A stretch of 53,597 nucleotides of DNA from Actinomycetes bacterium (GCA_024228575.1 JAAETH010000509.1:1-53597), one strand, 5' to 3'. Shown: positions 29,601 to 38,578, counted from the first letter of the stretch. The notes: generated by a model from the sequence alone, not told the origin. Translations and numbers: made by a program.

Positions 29601-30729
29601 CACGATCGAGGTGTCGGGCGATCGGTTGGCTGTCGCGTTCACCCGCATCCTTCGTGGGGCCGGTCTCGAGGTTGTCACCTCACGCACCATGACCTTCGTC
29701 GAGGCGCTCTCGTGCATCGACGTCGCGAATCGTGACCAGGTCTACTGGTCGGGTCTGGCGACATTGACCTCCGATCCCCGCGATCGTGACGTTTACGACG
29801 CTGCGTTCGCAGTCTTCTGGGAAGGATCGGATCCAGCGCCGGGTGGCTTCGAGCTCGAAGAGCAGACGACCGAGATTCTCCTCGCTACCGACGCCGGACC
29901 CGAGTCCCCAGACGACGACGGTGAACCCGACATTCACGACGGGCCGATCATCGAGGTGCGCTGGAGCGATCGCGAAATCCTCTCCAACAAGGACTTCGCC
30001 GACTGCTCGGCCGACGAACTCGACCAGCTTCAGAAGTTGATGCGCTCGCTGCGTTGGAACGTCACCACCCGACCGAGTCGCCGTCTCGTCCGGACAAAAC
30101 GCCAGACTCGGAGGCCCGACCTGGGTCGAACCGTCCGGCGGGCCCTCGCTACCGGAGGAGAACCCATCCGCAGAGAATTCAGGGCGCCGGACAGAAGGCC
30201 CAGGCGTCTGGTTCTGCTGGTCGACGTCTCGGGTTCGATGGAAGCCTATGCAAGGGCACTGCTGCGTTTTGCCCATGCCGCTGTCGTCGGCAGGACGCGG
30301 GTCGAGGCCTTCACGATCGGCACGAGGCTCACCAGGGTCACGCGCGAGCTTCAGAGCCGCGACCCGGACGCGGCCATTCACGCTGCGTCGGAGTCGGTGA
30401 AGGACTGGTCGGGTGGCACCCGGCTTGGAGAGACACTTCGCGAGTTCAACGACCAGTGGGGTGTGCGCGGCCTTGCGCGCGGTGCCGTGGTGGTCGTCTT
30501 GAGCGATGGCTGGGACAGGGGTGAACCCGCCGAACTCGAGGCTCAGATGGAGCGTCTCCACCGGGTGACCTTTGATCTCATCTGGGTCAACCCTCTCAAG
30601 TACACCCCTGGGTATGCGCCCCTCGCACAGGGCATGGCCGCAGCGTTGCCTCACGTCGATCAGTTCGTCGAGGGACACGCCTTTGTTTCGCTCGAGATGC
30701 TCGCCGGCCTCATAGGAGAGAATTCGTAA
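29593..30729 (+). CDS. coxE: VWA-domain protein, CoxE-like
   Basis: Partner of the MoxR ATPase in metal-centre maturation. A mainly acidic N-terminal half (EDDGEPDIHDGPIIEVRWS) leads to a conserved arginine-rich stretch (TTRPSRRLVRTKRQTRR). A von Willebrand A domain follows with the MIDAS motif LLVDVSGSMEAYA at about residue 213, then SGGTRLGETLREF and VVVVLSDGWDRGEP. 378 residues, typical for CoxE. GTG 29593 overlaps the coxD stop. Confidence 0.92.
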   Translation: MTDTIEVSGDRLAVAFTRILRGAGLEVVTSRTMTFVEALSCIDVANRDQVYWSGLATLTSDPRDRDVYDAAFAVFWEGSDPAPGGFELEEQTTEILLATDAGPESPDDDGEPDIHDGPIIEVRWSDREILSNKDFADCSADELDQLQKLMRSLRWNVTTRPSRRLVRTKRQTRRPDLGRTVRRALATGGEPIRREFRAPDRRPRRLVLLVDVSGSMEAYARALLRFAHAAVVGRTRVEAFTIGTRLTRVTRELQSRDPDAAIHAASESVKDWSGGTRLGETLREFNDQWGVRGLARGAVVVVLSDGWDRGEPAELEAQMERLHRVTFDLIWVNPLKYTPGYAPLAQGMAAALPHVDQFVEGHAFVSLEMLAGLIGENS

Positions 30730-30763
30730 CCCCGGTAGTCTCGGCACAGCAGGGAGGTGCGAC

Positions 30764-31081
30764 ATGATCGAGATCCTCGACGACATCGAACGCTGGCAGC
30801 ACGGTGGCAAACGAATCGCCGTTGCCCGTGTTGTCGACATCGAAGGTTCGGGTCCCCGCGACCCGGGTGCGGCCATGGCCGTGAACGAGGACGGTGAGGT
30901 GGCGGGTTCGGTCTCGGGAGGATGTGTCGAGGGAGCCGTCGTCGGCGAAGCCCTCCAGCTCCTCGAAGGTGTTCGCGGCGCTGGTGTGGTCACGTTTGGC
31001 TACTCCGACGACGAGGCCTTTGCTGTCGGTCTCACATGCGGGGGCACAATCCACCTATTCCTCGAGGAACTGGACTGGTAG
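30764..31081 (+). CDS. XdhC/CoxF N-domain-only protein
   Basis: A 105-residue protein consisting of the XdhC_CoxI domain only: ARVVDIEGSGPRDPGAAM, GEVAGSVSGGCVEGAV with its conserved Cys, and GLTCGGTIHLFLEEL. XdhC proteins bind and protect the sulfurated molybdenum cofactor before insertion. ATG 30764 is preceded by GGGAGG. The next gene carries the C-terminal NAD-binding domain and overlaps by one base, so the pair may act as a split XdhC. Confidence 0.9.
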   Translation: MIEILDDIERWQHGGKRIAVARVVDIEGSGPRDPGAAMAVNEDGEVAGSVSGGCVEGAVVGEALQLLEGVRGAGVVTFGYSDDEAFAVGLTCGGTIHLFLEELDW

Positions 31082-31863
31082 TGGGCGATATCTACGATCT
31101 CTACCGAGACGCGCTGCGCAGCGAGACTCCGGCTGCCCTGGCGACCATCATCGAGGGCGCCGGCGTCGGAGCCAAGATGTTGGTTCGTCTCGACACCGAC
31201 CCGGTCGGCACCCTCGGCAACAGCGATCTCGACCGGGTGGTCGTACGCGATGTGTTGGCGGAACTCGACGCCGGCACGAGTGGAGTGCGCCACTATGGCC
31301 CCGAAGGTGAAGCCCGCCAGACCGACGTCAGCGTGTTCATCGAATCTCATGCTGCCCGCCATCAGCTGTTGATCTTCGGCGCAGTCGATTTCACGAGAGC
31401 TCTCGCGGCTCAGGGCAAACTCCTCGGCTACCGGGTCACCGTCTGCGACGCGCGTGAGGTGTTCGCGACCAGGCGCCGATTTCCCATGGCAGACGAGGTT
31501 GTCGTCGACTGGCCCAATCGCCTGCTCGATCGAGTCGGCGAATCGCTTGGGCCGCGCGATGCCATCTGTGTCCTCACACACGACAACAAGTTCGACGTGC
31601 CCGCCATCGTGTCAGCGCTGAAGACCAGGGTCGGGTACATCGGGGCGATGGGCAGTCGCCGCACTACCGACACGCGCAACAAACGTCTGCGCGAGGTCGG
31701 TGTCACCGACGAGCAGATCGACCACATCATGGCCCCGATCGGACTCGACATCGGTGCTCGATCCCCGGAGGAGACGGCCGTGTCGATCGTCGCCGAGATC
31801 ATCTCGAGTCGCACCGGACGTCAAGCCCCAAACCTCCGCGACCGCCACGGTGCAATTCATTGA
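31081..31863 (+). CDS. XdhC/CoxF family protein with Rossmann C-domain
   Basis: 260 residues. The first ~90 residues look like an XdhC N-domain without the SGGC motif (ALATIIEGAGVGAKMLVRLD); the rest is the XdhC C-terminal Rossmann domain (LLIFGAVDFTRALAAQGKLLG, VCVLTHDNKFDVPAI-like segment AICVLTHDNKFD, YIGAMGSRRTTDTR, GLDIGARSPEETAVSI). It would cooperate with the preceding 105-residue protein in cofactor sulfuration or handover. GTG 31081 shares one base with the previous stop. TTGA overlap with the next gene. Confidence 0.9.
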   Translation: MGDIYDLYRDALRSETPAALATIIEGAGVGAKMLVRLDTDPVGTLGNSDLDRVVVRDVLAELDAGTSGVRHYGPEGEARQTDVSVFIESHAARHQLLIFGAVDFTRALAAQGKLLGYRVTVCDAREVFATRRRFPMADEVVVDWPNRLLDRVGESLGPRDAICVLTHDNKFDVPAIVSALKTRVGYIGAMGSRRTTDTRNKRLREVGVTDEQIDHIMAPIGLDIGARSPEETAVSIVAEIISSRTGRQAPNLRDRHGAIH

Positions 31864-32417
31864 CAACGGCAGCGGTGCTCCTGGCGGCCGGCGAGGGCTC
31901 GCGGTACGACGGGCCTACCCACAAGCTGCTCGCTCCAATCGACGGTTCGGTGGTGTTCGAGCGATCGCTCATACCTGTCCTCGCAGCCGGGTTCGATGAG
32001 GTGATCGTCGTGACGGGCGCGTGTGAACTCGGTCGGTTCATCCCCGACGGCGTAACGATCATCGACAACCCGATCTGGGACGAAGGTCAGGCGACATCGC
32101 TTGCGGCCGCGGTCGACTACCTCCAGGCCGGTCTGCACGATGCAGCCGTCATCGGCCTCGCCGATCAGCCGGGGGTCACCACCGACTGCTGGCGATCGCT
32201 TCGGGAGTCGAACGCCGATCTCGCTGCTGCTTCCTACGAAGGGCGCCAGCGCAATCCGGTCCGCCTTGCACGGTCGGTGTGGCCCGAGCTCCCTCGCGAG
32301 GGCGACATCGGTGCACGCCAGATCCTGCGGGCGAGGTCGGCCGAGGTAGAGCGGATAACGTGTTCGGGAAATAGCGACGACATCGACACCCTGGAGGACC
32401 TGCGGTCATGGAGTTGA
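31860..32417 (+). CDS. MobA-like NTP transferase, probable molybdenum cofactor cytidylyltransferase
   Basis: Converts molybdopterin cofactor to the cytosine dinucleotide form used by CO dehydrogenases (inferred from family and context). GT-A motifs: AAVLLAAGEGSRYDGPTHKLL, IDNPIWDEGQATSLAAAV, VIGLADQPGVT, and GDIGARQIL. 185 residues. TTG 31860 overlaps the XdhC stop; the end overlaps coxG by ten bases. Specificity for CTP rather than GTP is not provable here. Confidence 0.88.
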   Translation: MTTAAVLLAAGEGSRYDGPTHKLLAPIDGSVVFERSLIPVLAAGFDEVIVVTGACELGRFIPDGVTIIDNPIWDEGQATSLAAAVDYLQAGLHDAAVIGLADQPGVTTDCWRSLRESNADLAAASYEGRQRNPVRLARSVWPELPREGDIGARQILRARSAEVERITCSGNSDDIDTLEDLRSWS

Positions 32418-33094
32418 GCAACGAGTTTCGAGTCGACGCCCCTATCGACGTCGCCTGGGCGATCTTGACCGATGTCGAGGGCATCGCTCCGTGTATGCCC
32501 GGAGCTCAGTTGACCGAGATCGACGGTGACGAGTTCAAGGGTTCGGTCAAGGTCAAGGTTGGCCCCATCACGGCCCAGTACCAGGGAGTCGCAAGATTCG
32601 CCGAGAAGGACGACGCCAACCACAAGGCTGTCATCGATGGCTCGGGTCGCGACACCCGCGGCCAGGGAAATGCCAGCGCTCTGGTAACGCTGCAGCTCAC
32701 AGCGGACGGCGAGGGCACCCACGCTCAGATCTCCACCGAGTTGAAGATCACCGGAAAGGTCGCTCAGTTCGGTCGCGGGGTCATGGCCGATGTGTCCCAG
32801 AAGTTGCTCGGACAGTTCGTCGAATGCCTCGAGGCAAAACTTGCAGATGCACCGACACACGAGGCTTCGGAAGTGTCGGGCGACGCCCCCACCGCAGAGG
32901 CCGACCCCGCCGGGGCATCTCCCCAGGATGAGGTGACCGAACCCACCGCTCCTTCGAGCCCGCGCAAGATCGACATGCCAGAGGCTCAGCCGGTCGACCT
33001 GCTCGATACCGCCGGTGCACCGCTTCTGAAGCGGATCGCGCCGGTTCTCGCCGTCTTGATCCTGTTGTTCTTGTTGCGTCGCCGTCGACACTAG
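32408..33094 (+). CDS. coxG: CoxG-type SRPBCC protein with C-terminal membrane anchor
   Basis: CoxG recruits the CO dehydrogenase to the membrane and has been linked to quinone binding. The first ~145 residues are the CoxG lipid-binding fold (FRVDAPIDVAWAILTDVEGIAPCMPGAQ in part, GSVKVKVGPITAQYQG, GKVAQFGRGVMADVS). An acidic, Ala/Pro-rich linker follows, then one C-terminal helix (IAPVLAVLILLFLL) capped by RRRRH, so the protein is tail-anchored with its domain inside. ATG 32408. It ends the cox operon; a 70-base gap precedes the Hsp70-like gene. Confidence 0.92.
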   Translation: MELSNEFRVDAPIDVAWAILTDVEGIAPCMPGAQLTEIDGDEFKGSVKVKVGPITAQYQGVARFAEKDDANHKAVIDGSGRDTRGQGNASALVTLQLTADGEGTHAQISTELKITGKVAQFGRGVMADVSQKLLGQFVECLEAKLADAPTHEASEVSGDAPTAEADPAGASPQDEVTEPTAPSSPRKIDMPEAQPVDLLDTAGAPLLKRIAPVLAVLILLFLLRRRRH

Positions 33095-33164
33095 CTGCCG
33101 GTCCGGTCACCCGTAGTGGCCAGATATCGGATGTCGCACTAGGATTTCGAACGCGACGCATGGG

Positions 33165-35030
33165 ATGGGGTACCGCGTGACGTACTGGATCGGTGTTGAT
33201 CTGGGCACCACCTATACGGCTGCGGCCACACACTCATCGGATCGGAGCGAGATCTTCGACCTGGGAACGCGCACGTCCACCATTCCGTCGGTTGTCTACG
33301 TGCGAGACGACGGGACCTTTCTCACAGGTGCCGCTGCCAGTCGGCGAGCCCTCCAGGACCCAAGCCGCGTGGCCCGGGAGTTCAAGCGCCGGGTGGGCGA
33401 TCCGACACCGATCTTGCTCGCGGGCAGCCCCTACCCCGCCGAGGCCCTGTCCGCCAAACTTCTCCGATCCGTCATCGACGCGATCACGACGCGACAGGGC
33501 TCGGCTCCCGAAGGGGTCGTTCTCACTCACCCGGCGAACTGGGGCCCCTACAAGCTCGATCTGTTGGCTCAGGCGCTCCGTGTCGCCGAGATCGGCGATG
33601 TCGAGCTCTTGACCGAACCCGAGGCGGCTGCCATTCAGTACGCCTCACTCGAACGGGTGGAGCCAGGATCCGTGATCGCCGTGTTCGACCTCGGCGGCGG
33701 CACCTTCGATGCTGCGGTTCTGCGCAAGGACGACGAGCAGGGATTCCAGTTTCTCGGACGTCCGGAGGGCATCGAAAGATTGGGCGGCGCCGACTTCGAC
33801 GAAGCGGTGTTCGGATTTGTTTCACGTTGGGCCGGCGACGCAATCCAGGCGCTCGACCCCAACGACTCGACAGCGCTTGCGGCCGTAGCGCGTTTGCGCT
33901 CCGAGTGTGTCGAAGCCAAAGAAGCCCTCTCCTTCGACACCAAGGTCACGATTCCCGTCGTGCTTCCGAACGTTCACACCGAAGTAACCCTCACGCGGTC
34001 GGAGTTCGAGAACCTGATCCGTCCGAGCCTCGACAATGCCATCGAAACAATGCGTCGTGTCGTCAAGGGAGCCGGCATCGAGTTGAGCGATGTCGACCTC
34101 GTCTTGCTCGTCGGTGGTAGCAGTCGTATCCCGCTCATCGGACAGATGGTCGCCGGTGGCCTCGGACGTCCTGTGGCAATCGACGCCCACCCGAAACACC
34201 TGGTCGCCCTCGGCGCAGCGCTCGCGGCTTCAACCCCTGACCCGCCCGCTGTCGAGGTTGTTGTGGCTGCGCCGCCGACGATGACGCAGCCGGTGCCCCC
34301 CGTCCGGGTCGAGCCGGTCGTCGAGCCTCGGCCCAAATCGGTCGTCGACACCACCGAAGAGGACCGGCCGAAGCGTGGTCTTCTCATCGCCGGCGCGGTT
34401 GCTCTCGCCCTGGTCGTGGCCCTCGGCGCCCTTTTCCTTCGACCCGACGACGGCGACAGTGCCGAGGCTGCCCTCAGTGCCCCCTCGACCGTTGCCGGCG
34501 CCGACGGCACCGACGACTCGAGCGACACCCCACTTCAGCCGGACGCGACCGAGGGTTCGGTGGAGCCAGAGATGGCGGTCTCAACCACTGAGGACGACCA
34601 GGCGGAGGTTCCCGAAACCCCGGCTACTTCGACGACCAACGACACGCTGGCGGACAACACGACGACCGCTGCCCCGACGACCGCTGCGGTGATGACAGCG
34701 GTCTCAACAACGACGGCACGGCCCACGACCACGGCCTCGGCGACCACCACGACGAGCACGCCCACCACAACTCCCGAACCCACGACGACCACGTCCACGA
34801 CCACCACCTCGACAACGACGACCACCACCACGACGGCCACGACGACTCCACGGACGACCTTCGTGCCCAGTGTCAGCGGGCTCACCGGTGCCGCCGCGGT
34901 GACGAGCATCCGCAATCAGGGCCTGAACGCGTCGTGCGGAGATCGGTGCGCCGACATCGTTGCAGGCACCAGCCCGGGTGCTGTGACCGAACTCGAACCC
35001 GGGACGACTATTACCCTCATCTTCGGATGA
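33165..35030 (+). CDS. Membrane-anchored Hsp70-like protein with Thr-rich linker and PASTA-like domain
   Basis: Residues ~1-360 form an actin/Hsp70 ATPase: WIGVDLGTTYTAAA, LTHPANWGPYK, AVFDLGGGTFDAAVL, LLVGGSSRIPLIGQ. The DnaK substrate-binding domain is absent. A Pro-rich stretch leads to one membrane helix (LLIAGAVALALVVALGALFL, about 405-425). Outside lie an acidic segment, about 110 residues of mostly Thr, and a C-terminal ~55-residue PASTA-like domain (FVPSVSGLTGAAAVTSI ... LEPGTTITLIFG) with a CGDRC pair. ATG 33165; GTG 33177 is an alternative. Function unknown; the design suggests an ATPase sensing or bracing the cell wall. Its stop lies just before the secreted propeller gene. Confidence 0.85.
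   Translation: MGYRVTYWIGVDLGTTYTAAATHSSDRSEIFDLGTRTSTIPSVVYVRDDGTFLTGAAASRRALQDPSRVAREFKRRVGDPTPILLAGSPYPAEALSAKLLRSVIDAITTRQGSAPEGVVLTHPANWGPYKLDLLAQALRVAEIGDVELLTEPEAAAIQYASLERVEPGSVIAVFDLGGGTFDAAVLRKDDEQGFQFLGRPEGIERLGGADFDEAVFGFVSRWAGDAIQALDPNDSTALAAVARLRSECVEAKEALSFDTKVTIPVVLPNVHTEVTLTRSEFENLIRPSLDNAIETMRRVVKGAGIELSDVDLVLLVGGSSRIPLIGQMVAGGLGRPVAIDAHPKHLVALGAALAASTPDPPAVEVVVAAPPTMTQPVPPVRVEPVVEPRPKSVVDTTEEDRPKRGLLIAGAVALALVVALGALFLRPDDGDSAEAALSAPSTVAGADGTDDSSDTPLQPDATEGSVEPEMAVSTTEDDQAEVPETPATSTTNDTLADNTTTAAPTTAAVMTAVSTTTARPTTTASATTTTSTPTTTPEPTTTTSTTTTSTTTTTTTTATTTPRTTFVPSVSGLTGAAAVTSIRNQGLNASCGDRCADIVAGTSPGAVTELEPGTTITLIFG
34620..34860 (+). repeat. Low-complexity Thr-coding tract
   Basis: Irregular acg/acc triplet repeats encoding the extracellular Thr-rich linker of the Hsp70-like protein, densest at 34780-34850. 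Similar tracts occur in the Rpf and anti-sigma-like genes. Confidence 0.8.
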
Positions 35031-35044
35031 ACGGAGCGAATGCC

Positions 35045-36853
35045 ATGATCCTCAGAGCTCGAATGAAGACTCTTGCGGTTGTTGCCCTTGTCGTGACGGC
35101 GGTGGGGTTTGGTGCAGCTACCTCGGCCCATGCAGCCGAGGAGAGCGACGGCTACTGGATTCTCGACCAGGCGGGCAACCTCTATTCCTTCGGTGGTGCC
35201 GACGAGTTCGTTCCGGTGTTCGGCACAGCTGTCGACATGGCGTCGGGACCGAAGGAGTCTCTGTGGATCCTCACCACCGACGGTGTTGTCCACACCCGCG
35301 GGTCGGCCCAGAGTTATGGCAACGTCGACCTCGACACCCTCGACGATGACGAGGTACCCAGCGCCATCTCGGTGACCCCGAGCGGCGAGGGCTACTGGGT
35401 CTTCACATCGCGAGGCAGGGCTCAGGCATTCGGAGATGCCGCGTACTACGGGGGTGTCGAACATCTCGTCCTCGACGGACCGGTCATCGATGCCGTAGCC
35501 ATGCCCGACGGAACCGGCTACTACATGGTCGCGTCCGATGGTGGTGTGTTCGCGTTCGGTTCTGCAGATTTCTACGGCTCGATGGGCGGCATACCGCTCG
35601 ATCGGCCGGTGAATGCACTCATCCCTGACCCTGACGGTGTCGGCTACTGGCTGACGGCCGAAGATGGCGGCATCTTCGCATTCCTGGCACCGTTCAAGGG
35701 TTCGATGGGCGGCATCGACCTGGTCCAGCCGGTGGTCGGAGGTATGTCCTACGGCAGTGGCTACACAATGATCGCTTCCGACGGGGGCGCCTTTGTGTTC
35801 TCCGAGCTCTCATTCCTCGGCAGCCTCGGAGGTGTCGAACTGCCCGCACCGGTCGTGTCGATCGCAGCCTCGTACCCGGCTCCGCCCGTCGGCCCCGAGA
35901 CCATCACGTACGTCGGCAACGTCATGGCGGGTGACGGATCCTGGCAGGGGAGAGCTGGCTTCGGTGCGATGTGGATCCCCAACAAGACCGAGAACACGGT
36001 CACCGTTGTCGACACCACGACCCTCGAGGTCGTCGAGACGATCCCGGTGGGCCAGCAGCCGTACCCTGTCTCGATCGGTGGTGACAAGATCTGGGTACCG
36101 AACAATGGTGATGGAACGATGACGGTCATCGATGCGGTGACGCGCGAGGTGCTCGCAACGATTGCCACTGGATCACAGCCGCGAACACCCCCGCACTACG
36201 ACGACAAGGCGTATGTTTCGAACCGCGGCGACGGCACGATCACGGTCATCGACCACAACACACTGCAGGTGCTCTCGACGTTCCCCGTCGGGGGCGGTGG
36301 GCAGTCGCCGATCATCAGCGACGATCTGCTTTGGATGGCCGATGTCGACGAGGACCAGGTCGTCGTGTTCGATGCCATGACGTTCGATCAGGTCGCCACC
36401 ATTCCCGTTGGGGACAAGCCATACACGCCGTCGGCTGGCTTCGATCGGCTCTGGGTGCCCAACCACGGTGAGAACACGGTGTCGGTCATCGATCCGGCGA
36501 CGTTCGAGGTGGTCGACACGATTACCGTCGGTTCGAAGCCCTTCCGCCCCCTCGTGGCCTACGACCTGCTATTTGTCGCCGGGTCCGACTCGAACGATCT
36601 GGTCATCATCGATCCGACCGACAATTCGACGCGGTTCCAGCCATTGGCCGATGGAGCCCTCATGCCCACCCCTGGCCAGGACGTCATCTGGGTTGCGAAC
36701 AATCTCAGTGACAAGCTGGCGGTGTTCGATCCGGTCACGTTCGAGGTGGTTGCCGAACTCGACATCGTGGGCCCGAAGAAGCCCGCTGTTGTTGGCGAGT
36801 TTGTCTGGGTCTCCACCGATGGTGGCGTGATCCATGTATTCAAGGCTCGTTGA
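35045..36853 (+). CDS. Secreted beta-propeller protein (GYW/GG repeats plus YVTN repeats)
   Basis: A signal peptide (MKTLAVVALVVTAVGFGAATSAHAA) is followed by about five repeats of the type GYWILDQAGNLYSFGGA and GYYMVASDGGVFAFGSADFYG, often seen in exported actinobacterial proteins. From about residue 300 come at least six YVTN-type blades (MWIPNKTENTVTVVDTTTLE, VSNRGDGTITVIDHNTLQV). Both parts should form propellers outside the cell; ligand unknown. ATG 35045 has CGGAG eight bases upstream; ATG 35027 overlapping the upstream stop (ATGA) is an alternative. It is probably cotranscribed with the Hsp70-like gene. It converges on pilB with a 15-base gap. Confidence 0.88.
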   Translation: MILRARMKTLAVVALVVTAVGFGAATSAHAAEESDGYWILDQAGNLYSFGGADEFVPVFGTAVDMASGPKESLWILTTDGVVHTRGSAQSYGNVDLDTLDDDEVPSAISVTPSGEGYWVFTSRGRAQAFGDAAYYGGVEHLVLDGPVIDAVAMPDGTGYYMVASDGGVFAFGSADFYGSMGGIPLDRPVNALIPDPDGVGYWLTAEDGGIFAFLAPFKGSMGGIDLVQPVVGGMSYGSGYTMIASDGGAFVFSELSFLGSLGGVELPAPVVSIAASYPAPPVGPETITYVGNVMAGDGSWQGRAGFGAMWIPNKTENTVTVVDTTTLEVVETIPVGQQPYPVSIGGDKIWVPNNGDGTMTVIDAVTREVLATIATGSQPRTPPHYDDKAYVSNRGDGTITVIDHNTLQVLSTFPVGGGGQSPIISDDLLWMADVDEDQVVVFDAMTFDQVATIPVGDKPYTPSAGFDRLWVPNHGENTVSVIDPATFEVVDTITVGSKPFRPLVAYDLLFVAGSDSNDLVIIDPTDNSTRFQPLADGALMPTPGQDVIWVANNLSDKLAVFDPVTFEVVAELDIVGPKKPAVVGEFVWVSTDGGVIHVFKAR

Positions 36854-36868
36854 CCGGACTGCGTCCGA

Positions 36869-38578
36869 TCACGCCACCGAGCGGGCGAGTTCCTTGATGG
36901 TGGTCATCCCCGCGGCGGCCTTGATGAGGCCGTCCTGACGCATCGTCAGCATGCCTTCTTTCTGGGCTTGGCGCTTGATGTCGACCGCCGAAGTGTGGCT
37001 GAGGATCATGTGCTGGATCTCGGGTGATACCAGGAGCACCTCGTGCACTCCGAACCGGCCCTTGAAGCCCGAGTTTCCACACTTGGAACACCCCACTGGG
37101 CGCCGCCAGTTGACCTCGGTCAGGTCCGAAGTACGGATGAGGCCTTCCTGCCAGCCGGCAGCCTTCAGGTCGGCGGGATCTGGTTCATCGGGTTCGGCAC
37201 AGTGGGCGCACAATCTTCGTGCGAGTCTCTGGGCGACGATGCAGGTGATCGATGCCGTCACCATGAACGGCTCGAGGCCCATCTCGATGAGACGCAGAGG
37301 GGTCGAGGCCGAGTCGTTGGTGTGCAATGTGGACAACACGAGGTGACCCGTCAGGGCGGCCTCTGCGGCTATCTGAGCGGTCTCGATGTCTCGGATCTCA
37401 CCGACGAGCACGACATCTGGGTCGGCACGTAGAATCGCTCGAAGAGACGATGCAAATGTGAGGCCGGCCTTGACGTTCATCTGCATCTGTTTGATGCCGT
37501 CGATCCGGTACTCGACCGGGTCTTCGACGGTGACGATCGCCGTGGTCGGGTCGTTGAGGGCGTTGAGGGTCGAATAGAGGGTTGTCGTCTTTCCAGAACC
37601 GGTCGGTCCTGTGACGAGCACACCGCCGGCAGGCTTGTTGTAGGCCCACTCGAAGCGCTTACGAGCCCTGGGATGCATTCCGAGGTCATCGATGTCGAGG
37701 CTGTTCGTTCCCTGGTCGAGGATACGAAGAACAACACACTCGCCGTACACGGTGGGCACGGTGACGACACGGAGATCGACGACGCGGTCGCCGATCTTCA
37801 CCGATGTACGGCCGTCTTGGGGTACTCGTTTCTCGGCGATGTCGAGTTCGGCGATGATCTTGAACCTGGACAGCACTCCGCTCTGGACCGACTTGGGCGA
37901 GCGCATCACGTCCTTGAGGACACCGTCGACCCGGAACCTGATTCGCAGTCCGTCCTCGGCCGCCTCGACGTGGATATCTGATGCCCGTTCCTGAATGGCG
38001 CGCTTCAAGAGCAGGTCGATGAAGCGGACGATCGGACCGTCGTCGGTCAACTCGCCCATTTCCGAGAGACCGTTGTTGTCCCCTGGGCCCATCGCATCCG
38101 CTGCGTTGCGGACCGCTTCCTCGGCCTTGCCGTCCTCGTATATCGAGTTGATGACTCGTTCAAGCTGCTCTTGTGAGCCGAGTACCGGCAAGATACGCGA
38201 GCCGGTCGCCGCCCTCAGATCGTCGATGGCGAACACGTCGAAGGGTTCGGCCATGGCGACGCGCAGCTTGCCATCGGTGGTTTCGGAGAGGGCTACGGCC
38301 TTGATCCTGCGGGCGAGTGGCTCAGGAACCTTGCGCGCGAAGATCGGGTCAGGGCGCTGGTTGTCGAGATCGACTACCTCGATATCTTGCTGATCGGCCA
38401 GAGCCTTGTAGAGGTCGCCCGGAAACAGTGTGCCCGACTCGACGAGGATGTCTCCGAGGCGCCTTTTCGTTCGCGCCTGTTCCTCGAGGGCGATTTGGAG
38501 CTGCTCGACGGAGACGACGCCGTTGGCAATGAGAATGTCACCAAGTTGGCGCCTGGTCCGCGTCGCACTGTCGCTCAC
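36869..38578 (-). CDS. pilB: PilB/GspE-type secretion ATPase with MshEN-like N-terminus
   Basis: Hexameric motor for type IV pilus extension or type II secretion. N-terminal ~150 residues: MshEN-like domain with two related motifs, QLGDILIANGVVSVEQLQIAL and RLGDILVESGTLFPGDLYKAL, the fold that binds c-di-GMP in MshE. The motor has Walker A GVLVTGPTGSGKTTTLY, the Asp box VTVEDPVEYRIDGIKQ, Walker B DPDVVLVGEIRD, the His box GHLVLSTLHTNDS, and the zinc tetracysteine CAHC/CSKC. 569 residues. Start GTG 38578. No other pilus gene is in the window. Divergent from the DUF501 gene (62 bases). Confidence 0.93.
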   Translation of the reverse strand: MSDSATRTRRQLGDILIANGVVSVEQLQIALEEQARTKRRLGDILVESGTLFPGDLYKALADQQDIEVVDLDNQRPDPIFARKVPEPLARRIKAVALSETTDGKLRVAMAEPFDVFAIDDLRAATGSRILPVLGSQEQLERVINSIYEDGKAEEAVRNAADAMGPGDNNGLSEMGELTDDGPIVRFIDLLLKRAIQERASDIHVEAAEDGLRIRFRVDGVLKDVMRSPKSVQSGVLSRFKIIAELDIAEKRVPQDGRTSVKIGDRVVDLRVVTVPTVYGECVVLRILDQGTNSLDIDDLGMHPRARKRFEWAYNKPAGGVLVTGPTGSGKTTTLYSTLNALNDPTTAIVTVEDPVEYRIDGIKQMQMNVKAGLTFASSLRAILRADPDVVLVGEIRDIETAQIAAEAALTGHLVLSTLHTNDSASTPLRLIEMGLEPFMVTASITCIVAQRLARRLCAHCAEPDEPDPADLKAAGWQEGLIRTSDLTEVNWRRPVGCSKCGNSGFKGRFGVHEVLLVSPEIQHMILSHTSAVDIKRQAQKEGMLTMRQDGLIKAAAGMTTIKELARSVA

